From: Craspedostauros australis
Lineage: Eukaryota; Bacillariophyta; Bacillariophyceae; Mastogloiales; Achnanthaceae
Direction of reading: 5' to 3'
NCBI GenBank assembly: GCA_026770025.1
Contig: JAMXDE010000006.1
Coordinates: forward strand, 1-64,000
Length of the DNA stretch: 64,000 nucleotides
Shown: one piece after another, positions 57,204 to 64,000 of the stretch
Layout: each line of letters begins with the position of its first letter
Position numbering within the stretch: position 1 is the stretch's first letter
Made by a program: the position numbers and the translations under genes
Notes under the pieces: model-generated
Told to the model about the DNA's origin: nothing
The model's database searches: none
The model's input: the letters and a program-made list of their open reading frames with translations, nothing else

Positions 57204-57369
57204 CCCATAAAACTTAAAATAAGGTCTAACCGAAAAGTAATTTGTACCAGTATTTGGTTTTAGAATATGAGGATTATGAATATGCGGTTGGTTTGGATCT
57301 ACTATAAAAATGTTGTTGAGTCCCATAACAAAGTGCAGGTCGACTCACTGATCGGGCTCTTAATCGTAC
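57204..57369 (-). repeat. Right terminal inverted repeat of the 14-kb composite
   Basis: Reverse-complement partner of 43339-43504, about 90% identical by eye. The most evident difference is around tatagtagatcca. Confidence 0.88.
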
Positions 57370-57830
57370 ATGACAGACAACAATTGAGAAACAAGAGCTA
57401 CACTCACTGTAGTTGCCCGCGATGCGACGATTAGAATCGGACGAGTCAAATAGCTGGACAACATTCTGTGGCCATCACAACCTCATGATCCGACGTGTTC
57501 TTCTCTGCTGTGGAAGAGAGATGGCGATCTTGTGGTTGCGGTGTGTTGGGTGCACGCATGGTACGACTATTGGTACGACTATCAGTATTGGCACAAGCAC
57601 GAGCCCAAGTGATGGGTCAGATCAAGAGCAAGAGCAGGAACAAGGGCAAGAACAAGAGCAGGAGCAACAGGGGGCACTAGACAATTACAACCGCAAAGCA
57701 CCCAACTCATTCATCTGCTCTGCACGGTCCTGGACGACGCCGCAGCAGCAACAAAAAAGGAGAAAAGAAGGAGCGTCAGTGCTTCAGTGCTTCAATACTT
57801 CAGTGCTTCAATACTTGTGCCAAACGCAAG
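57370..57830. other. Upstream region of the 804-aa gene
   Basis: 461 bp between the transposon end and the start codon at 57,831. Contains imperfect gcttcaatacttcagt repeats just upstream of the ATG and a gagcaagagcagg-type run near 57,625-57,670. No gene called. Confidence 0.55.
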
Positions 57831-60245
57831 ATGTGGTCACACTTCGTGGCGAGAAGATCTGCCATCGGGGCAGCACAGATCGCTGGCAGACAGAATTGGG
57901 CGGCGGTCGTCGCGGGCGGCAGCGGAGGCCAAGGATCCTCATCTGCGGATCGTCTCTCATGCCTTCCCGCCGACCATCGATGCTTCTCTTCCTACGGCGG
58001 CGACCATCGCGGGAACAGGAACCAAAGCCGAGGCCGTCATGGAAACCGCCAGAGGAAGTCGAACTTTGCCCGGGAGCGTCTGGAACCGGCCGCCCGAGGA
58101 CAGCTCAACAAGAACCACCAATCCGGAGTCCCCCGCACTGTCGGAAAGCGTCCCAAGGGACACGGGACGCGGAGCTCCGATGATGGCGCCTGGGGTCGCG
58201 ACGGCGACTTCGATGATGGCGATATGCTGTCGATGGATGGCGGCGTGTTCGGCATGCCAGGTTCCCAAGGTGGCGGCGGTGGCGGCGGTCGCAAGACTGG
58301 GACGATTGCGGAAGGAAGTCCCATCGAGGAGCTGAATGCCGAGGACCTAGATGAAGTCAAGCGCTTCCTTCAGCATTACGAAGCGCTGCGAAACACCGAG
58401 GAGGTTGAGCACTACTACTGGAAGGAGGAGGACTACGACCACCTCACCAAGTCTGAAGACAATGCCATGGCGCAAAGGCTGCATGATGCGATAGAAACCG
58501 ACGATAAGGGCGCCAAGGTGGCCGATGTGGATGAGGACGTCTACAACTACTTCACCGAGCGCCTCGAATCGAGCAACGAGGCTAACGAACTTGCAGGAGA
58601 TGGAACGAAGAAGGATGCCGACATCAATCATGACAAGCATCTGGACATCGCCGAGTGGGTGGCGACCGAACAGCAACCGAAGCAACCTTCCAAGGAATTC
58701 GAGACCATCACCCCGCTCAATCCCGACGGACCGACCATCACAAATGCTGTCGAAGCCATGGTCTTCCATCCCACAAGGTACGCGGAAGTCCGCCAACCCA
58801 TCAACCATGCCGAGAGCAAGCGCGAACCACGGCCCCGCATGCCAAAGAACAGATCGGATCCGCCCAAAGAATTTCTGGAGACTTACATGCGCTTTCTCTT
58901 CGTCACAGGTTTGCCACCGCTCGTGGTTGATGGTGAGACCGGTAGCATGGACAATGCGCTCCATCGCAACGCCATCCAGGAACAGATCGCCGATATCTTC
59001 GGACTGGAACCCGAGCAGGTACATGCGGCGAATCTTACATCCGGATTCATCGGTCTGACCACCCGAGAGGACCGCATGTTCCTTCTGGATGTTGGTCCAA
59101 ACCAGAGCGTCATCGAGAGCCCGCTCCGCATTGCCAAGTACGAGCCAACGGAGAGGGATGCTGCATTTTGCAACGGCGTGGAGGATTCCATCGTCGTCGT
59201 CGACAACCTGGTCATGGGATCGACAGCCAGTCTGGTTGCCCGAACCTTGTTCCCTGCCGACGATGCCATGATGAATGTCTACGGCGACATCACGAACAGC
59301 GACGTTGTGATGAAAACGCCCAACAGCGCCATCGTTCGATTGAAGTCCCCCGACTTGCTGGAGGCAACGCTGGCATCGACTGAGCTGCAGGACAGGCTCG
59401 TTGAGCTTGGCCGCCATCCAGTGCGATTTATGAAGGCGCGACGAAACCTCAAGTACACAGGCAGGCACGGTGGAGCGGCGAACGAGAAGAGATTGCGAGT
59501 GCCATCGGAGCGTCTCATTGTGGATGGCCTGGACATGCCGACACGCAAGTTTTACATCTCTCACTACGACACCGTCCACCTCATAAACTTGGATCCCTCA
59601 GTGACCAAGAAGGACATCGCCGCCTTCTTTCAACCCTTCTGCAGGTTCCCCCGCGACGTCGAAGGGTCTGTTGAGTTTGTCACATGTGAGAGCGGCCATC
59701 GCACAGGGCATGCATACGTCGGTTTCGACGAAGGTGGCGAGATGGAGGCAGTCCTCGAGGCCTTCCCCAAGCGCCGCGTGGATGGTCTGGGATTGGACAC
59801 CGTCATCATCAGCGCTGTCAAGGATTTGACGAAGATCGAACGCGAGGTGCGCCAAGCCAGGTCAGAGGAGGAGCTGTTGGACAACCTGAAGAATTGGGAG
59901 CAGTACGTCGATCCTGAGGATATAAAGCACCTGGAAGCGCATGGCGTGGCGAAGGAGATGCTCGATAGCACCTTCCGCACTGTCCGATTCAGCAACACGA
60001 CGTTCGCAGCGAACGACCAGGCTCTGCGGTCAGAGTCGCTGAACCCCAACGTGGAGACCGGTGGGCTCTTCGCCCAGTTCGTCCGGCAGTACGTAAATAC
60101 TCTGAAGGACAACCTTGCTACGGAGGAAGATCCGGGTGAGATCTACAAGTCGCTGTTCTTCCAGGATGAGGAGATCACCTTCGAAATGCTCGAGATTGAG
60201 AAGAAACGTCAACAGAGGATCAAGGACATGCTCAAGCAGGAGTAG
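57831..60245 (+). CDS. Unknown 804-aa protein with an RRM-like domain
   Basis: Single exon. I do not recognise the protein. The N-terminus (MWSHFVARRSAIGAAQIAGR) has no acidic residues and several Arg, so it could be a mitochondrial presequence. Residues about 60-160 are Arg/Gly/Asp-rich. Around residues 573-663, KFYISHYDTVHLINLDPSVT followed by KKDIAAFFQPF, GHAYVGFDEGGEMEAVLEAF and TVIISAVKD has the beta-alpha-beta-beta-alpha-beta pattern of an RNA-recognition motif. The first part (VHLINLDPSVTKKDI) is like RNP2 and GHAYVGF like RNP1. An earlier region (about 355-430: FLFVTGLPPLVVDGE, GFIGLTTREDRMFLLDVG) could be a second, more divergent one. The C-terminus is helical and charged (EEITFEMLEIEKKRQQRIK). 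A role in organelle RNA processing or translation is a guess from these features. Convergent with the STAG gene. Confidence 0.75.
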   Translation: MWSHFVARRSAIGAAQIAGRQNWAAVVAGGSGGQGSSSADRLSCLPADHRCFSSYGGDHRGNRNQSRGRHGNRQRKSNFARERLEPAARGQLNKNHQSGVPRTVGKRPKGHGTRSSDDGAWGRDGDFDDGDMLSMDGGVFGMPGSQGGGGGGGRKTGTIAEGSPIEELNAEDLDEVKRFLQHYEALRNTEEVEHYYWKEEDYDHLTKSEDNAMAQRLHDAIETDDKGAKVADVDEDVYNYFTERLESSNEANELAGDGTKKDADINHDKHLDIAEWVATEQQPKQPSKEFETITPLNPDGPTITNAVEAMVFHPTRYAEVRQPINHAESKREPRPRMPKNRSDPPKEFLETYMRFLFVTGLPPLVVDGETGSMDNALHRNAIQEQIADIFGLEPEQVHAANLTSGFIGLTTREDRMFLLDVGPNQSVIESPLRIAKYEPTERDAAFCNGVEDSIVVVDNLVMGSTASLVARTLFPADDAMMNVYGDITNSDVVMKTPNSAIVRLKSPDLLEATLASTELQDRLVELGRHPVRFMKARRNLKYTGRHGGAANEKRLRVPSERLIVDGLDMPTRKFYISHYDTVHLINLDPSVTKKDIAAFFQPFCRFPRDVEGSVEFVTCESGHRTGHAYVGFDEGGEMEAVLEAFPKRRVDGLGLDTVIISAVKDLTKIEREVRQARSEEELLDNLKNWEQYVDPEDIKHLEAHGVAKEMLDSTFRTVRFSNTTFAANDQALRSESLNPNVETGGLFAQFVRQYVNTLKDNLATEEDPGEIYKSLFFQDEEITFEMLEIEKKRQQRIKDMLKQE

Positions 60246-60606
60246 GATAATAGCACTGCGTGGTATTATATAATCCTGTGCTTGGTATGTGGGTACTGCG
60301 TCCCTCGATGTGGAGGGTGGGAGAGTAGGACCAAGCACTTTCTACTTTCGTCACCACAAGGCAATGAAGCAAAATCATCCAAACTGGAATGCGACGATTC
60401 GGTACGACTACGATCAAACTCTAATACTATTGCCAGTACATCATCATATGATGTGATCCACCTTTCCCCAGGCTTCGGATGCTGCTTCATGGCTGTCCTG
60501 TCCAGTTCTGTCTCCACCGGACCTGCCATGTGCATGCAAAACGAAGCCCCACGTTCTGCCTTCGTTGTCGTCTGTCGGCATTAGATGATCTTTGTTGGAC
60601 ATGACG
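60246..60606. other. Convergent intergenic region
   Basis: 361 bp between the stop codons of the 804-aa gene and the STAG gene. Contains both 3' UTRs; nothing else seen. Confidence 0.6.
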
Positions 60607-63600
60607 CTATCGCTCGTCAACATCCATCATCGTGCTCTCATCGTCGCCAACTCCTGGTAGTTCCTTCGCGCTCTTGGGTCCTCCGACATCATCCATCCCA
60701 CTTCGACCATCAATCGAAAGCGATGTTGTTCGAGTCTTCGTCTCATCGGCTTCTGCGGTAATCTCTTCCAGTGGCGACAAGGAGCTTTGTGTTGACATGG
60801 TGGACGATCTTGGTGGGCGGTGCTGAGGGGTTCGTGTTTGGCGTCTTGCACGCTTGGCGGAGCTTCCAGCAGATCTGGATTCCGCATCGCTTTCAAGGCC
60901 ACCCTTGTCCCCATCATCTCCGACTTCGCTGGGATCGTCTTTCGCATCATCCTTGGTCTCCGCAGGCTCACTGTGATCATCGTCGTTGCCACGGACATTT
61001 TTGGAGACAATCGCTGCGATTCCTTTGCCTTTCATTCCAAGGGATGCCCGGAAAGCCGCCAGCGCCTTCAAATCGTCAGGGTGGACCTGATCGAATTCTT
61101 CGTCCCGTTCCATGGCCTCCTCATTCTCAATGAGATACCGCTTGATTGTGCTCAAACCTTCCCTGTCCTTCTTGATCCAAGCGCTATACTTGCCGACCAA
61201 ACGGAGGAACGGCAGGCGGCTTCCGATGATCAAATCATCGTCCCTTCCTTTCGCTCCGTGGAATGCAAAGCGAATTCCCTCGTGCGCAAAACCAAGCAGG
61301 CCCTGCGAGATTTTGGGTGAGAGCTTTCCCACACCCAACATGGAGGATAGCTTGGATGCCTGGAGTTCGAGAGCATGGAACTGTGATGGTCGGACAAAAT
61401 CGTAGTGCGATATAATAGTCCAGTACAGTCCAGTGCAGTAGAATGCAATGTATCACGGAATAGCGTGGCAGGGCACGCGGTCGGTGAATGGGCATGGTTG
61501 TGAGTCGGATGGGGAAACAGATGAGATGATACCATCCTCGTACAGATACGGACAACATACAAGTCAAGTCAGACCGACAAACGTGGATGCGCGAGGCCAT
61601 CATACTCCGATGCAGCTGCGAAAGCAATGTCTCACCATCTCAGTGTGTTCCTTGATGTCTGCTTCATACTGTTCGACCTCCTCGTCGGTGGGAACACCGC
61701 TTGTCACGCCGTCGGGCTCGCTGTCCAACCATCGATCGAATCCCAATCGCAGGCTCGCCATCTGCGTCTCCAAGAATCGCACCACGTCATTCTTCTTCAT
61801 CACTCGGGCAACCGAATGTGCCACCTGATGCGCGACGTGCCCGTTACTTGTGAGGTACTTCAGGATGCCCCCAGCTTCTCGTCGCGTCACCGAAGTCCAG
61901 TTGACGGCAAGGTTTCTGGCGACGGGAGCCAGCGCCCCAAACGCCTTTCGATCATCTTGCTTGCTATTCATCTTGGATTTGCCAACTTCCTCGAACATGG
62001 CATCGTTGAGTCGCATGGTGCCCATCACGCCCGCAGCCAGACGCGAGTCATCGACAATTGCAAGCGCCTGCAGCAGCTTGCTCTTGCCGAATTCGAACCA
62101 TTCCTTCGGGAACAGACAGCGCAGGTCGCATGCTACGCTTCGCGTGTGATGGACGACCTCGAGCAAGTACGCGCTATGTTCTTCCGTCCGTGTTGCTTCG
62201 TCCAACCCATCCACGCACTGATCGAAGGACATGCAAAGCAGCATGATGAGCTTGTCACGAATGCGAACCACCGAATCTGCTGCAGAATTGTCGTGCTCTT
62301 CGTCAACTTGATCTTGCGTGCCCGCATCTTTGCCGCTCTTCCCGCCAGTTGCGGTCTGATCGGTTGCTTCGGCATCTTTGCCCTCATTCGTTGATCCTTC
62401 ATTTGCATTCTCCTTGCTCCCACCTCTATTCGCACGCGCCGATTGCTTGTCGGCTTCGATCTTCTTTCCGTAGTTCGGAAACATTTCGCGGAATGTCCAC
62501 GCCAGGATGTTCAAAAGGACGCGCAATCCATTTCCAATCGATTGGGCGACCATTCCATGGACTTCCAGGTACTCCTCTGACTTCCAGATTGGATTCTCAA
62601 CGCCGACCATGTCCCCGGTGGCGATCGTCGATGCCCTGGTGCTCTGGGCCAACGAGGCTTCGTCGGTGCGATCGTCCCCGGCTCTGCGGAGGATCGGTTG
62701 CCGTTGTTCAAGCCGCTTCGCAATCGCAGCGTAGACTTTGTTGAATAGCATTTCCTCCGCCGTAACATCAGCATCACCAGTCGGCGCGAACACCTCGTGT
62801 AGAGGGCAGTTCTTGGTGAATATGAACACCCGAAGAAGGCACAGTTGGACGGAGTTTTCTTTGTCAGCCAAGGTTGGTTGGCCATCATCACCATGATCAT
62901 CAATGTTGCTGCCGTCGTCAAAGGTGGTCAGTGTTGCGGAGGTAGCACCTGCGCTCTCACTATCGCTTGCCGATGCCAGGGATTGTCTTGTCCGCCGACG
63001 TCGCTTTCGCGTCGGAGAGCTACCGCTATGGCGACCGCGCCGCTTCTTGGATGATCGGGAAGTGGCCGTGGATATCTGCGTTCCACCATCGTCGTTGTTG
63101 GCAATATCCGTGGTTTTGCCTTGCTTCGGATCAGCGTCACCAACGAGTCGCATGAGGCGCTGTTGCAAGGTGGCCGAAAGTCCGCGTAGGTGGACGGTCA
63201 CATCGGAGGAACGCTCATGTGATCCCTGGGCGAACATCGACAGCGCCAGAGCCACATTCTCGAGGACGGCTTCGTCGGTAGATTCGGCGAAGAGGGTGCA
63301 CATGGCCTTCACAAGAGCAAGGAATTCAACCTTGTGCACTGTTGCAGCGTAAATGCTGGGTATCAAGTATCGGGGGATCTCCGTCAAAGTTCGCAAGGCC
63401 ACCACATCCCCCGTGAAGGTGACCAGCAGGTCTGGAAGAGAGGCTAGCAAGGCCTGAGAAAGCGCCTCCGCGGGGTCCTCGTCACCTCCCTGGCCCGACC
63501 CTGATCCTGTCTTCTTGGCCTTCTTTTTCGATCTGCCTTGTTTCTGCTTCTCCGCCGCGTCCCGTGATGCCGGATGGATGCCATTCACTCTGTTTCGAAC

Positions 63601-63862
63601 CGTCTCATCCTCGCCGCATGACAACCGCGATGACGTCGACAACATCCGCAACAGCACTCGTTGTTTCGCAATATCATCGCGGCTGGGCTGCCGGCCGTGT
63701 GTCAGGTTCTCGCTGTTGCCGATCGCGCGCAGGAGCGTTGGCCAGGAAGTCACGAGGTACGAATGTTCTTCCATTCCGATCATCGACTCGACGATGAAAT
63801 CGACACGATCCAACCGTATCTTGCTGATCGGGATCTTTCCCGCGCAGAGATGGTGCGCAAGC
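60607..63862 (-). CDS. SCC3: Cohesin subunit SCC3/STAG, C-terminal part; 5' end outside window
   Basis: SCC3/STAG binds the SCC1 kleisin and DNA in the cohesin ring that holds sister chromatids together. Two exons are visible: 61637-63862 less one base at its left end (61636 is its last coding base) and 60607-61380. The intron is phase 0, with donor GTGAGA and acceptor catcacag. The first exon seen begins after a ttgtaaag acceptor and reads KIRLDRVDFIVESMIG, WPTLLRAIG, then HEAT-like helices (DLLVTFTGDVVALRTLTEIP). The C-terminus (FHALELQASKLSSMLGVGKL, ISQGLLGFAHEGIRFAF, FLRLVGKYSAWIKKDREGL) lines up with the conserved STAG tail (xxHKDGIEFAFK, FLxxLSEF). Lys/Arg-rich and acidic low-complexity inserts lie at about 63,000 and 62,400, and the tail is acidic and Ser-rich. 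About 138 bp to the window edge are taken as intron. Exons upstream are missing. Confidence 0.82.
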
Positions 63863-64000
63863 CTTTACAAATAGGACGTGGAGATGCATATGAGCGCGAA
63901 CAAACAGATTTGCAACAACAGTGTGAGGTGATTGACCTTGCGAGTTCAAGAATCAACAGCACCCAAGTCACCCCATGGATGCATACATGATGGGAACAGT

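Larger units (their letters stand above)
43339..57369. mobile_element. DNA transposon with 166-bp terminal inverted repeats, carrying a nested copia element
   Basis: The ends 43339-43504 and 57204-57369 are inverted copies about 90% identical by eye (shared core ttaagagcccgatcagtgag). Without the nested element the unit is about 6.1 kb. Its main content is a minus-strand gene (45194-48505 and the segment just right of 56,391) that reads as a DDE-type transposase-like protein. The superfamily is not identified; no polymerase, capsid or packaging gene is seen, so it is treated as a plain DNA transposon. A target-site duplication is not evident. Whether the repeats and the gene belong to the same element is an inference from their nesting. 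Confidence 0.65.

Noticed and set aside
1-64000. Prokaryotic interpretation (operons, bacterial adhesin locus)
   Set aside because: Spliceosomal introns, GAR1, SCC3, a plastid-targeting leader and a copia element show that the DNA is eukaryotic nuclear, despite bacterial-looking Ig repeats and sirtuin motifs.

Overview
The window is eukaryotic nuclear DNA with introns, and it most resembles a diatom or another stramenopile with a red-algal-derived plastid. A nucleoside diphosphate kinase gene begins with a signal peptide ending in an AFAP motif, the hallmark of plastid import in these algae. Pro-Thr stalks of the PTSAPT type are common in diatom proteins. A Ty1/copia element sits in the middle of the window. 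Introns mostly use GT(A/G)AGT or GTGCGT donors. No rRNA, tRNA or CRISPR was recognised.

Layout. Positions 1-23,689 (minus strand) hold one very large split gene. It has a signal peptide, a Gly-rich exon, three exons with Lys-Gly-Asp repeats, a Pro-Thr stalk and a 20-kb exon made of at least eight nearly identical 2,328-bp (776-aa) repeats of Ig/VCBS-like modules. It is still open at the left edge, with about 7,600 codons inside the window. GAR1 (minus) follows at 25.6-26.7 kb. A 4.1-kb element with 158-bp terminal inverted repeats and no visible transposase occupies 27.2-31.3 kb. Next comes a cluster of host genes: an FSAF1/C1orf131-like 40S assembly factor (+), a membrane-anchored GLTP-domain protein (-), a sirtuin of a bacterial-looking subclass (+), a CDV3-like protein (-) and the plastid NDK (+).

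Positions 43.3-57.4 kb are bounded by 166-bp inverted repeats and look like one DNA transposon carrying a decayed transposase-like gene. A 7.9-kb Ty1/copia element with 775-bp LTRs is nested inside that gene. Host genes resume with an 804-aa unknown protein containing an RRM-like domain (+) and the C-terminal part of a cohesin SCC3/STAG subunit (-) that runs off the right edge.

The host genes are unrelated housekeeping functions (rRNA modification and 40S assembly, lipid transfer, NAD-dependent deacylation, nucleotide metabolism, sister-chromatid cohesion). The accessory interest lies in the giant repeat protein, which reads as a secreted, heavily N-glycosylated adhesin or cell-wall glycoprotein, and in the nested mobile elements.
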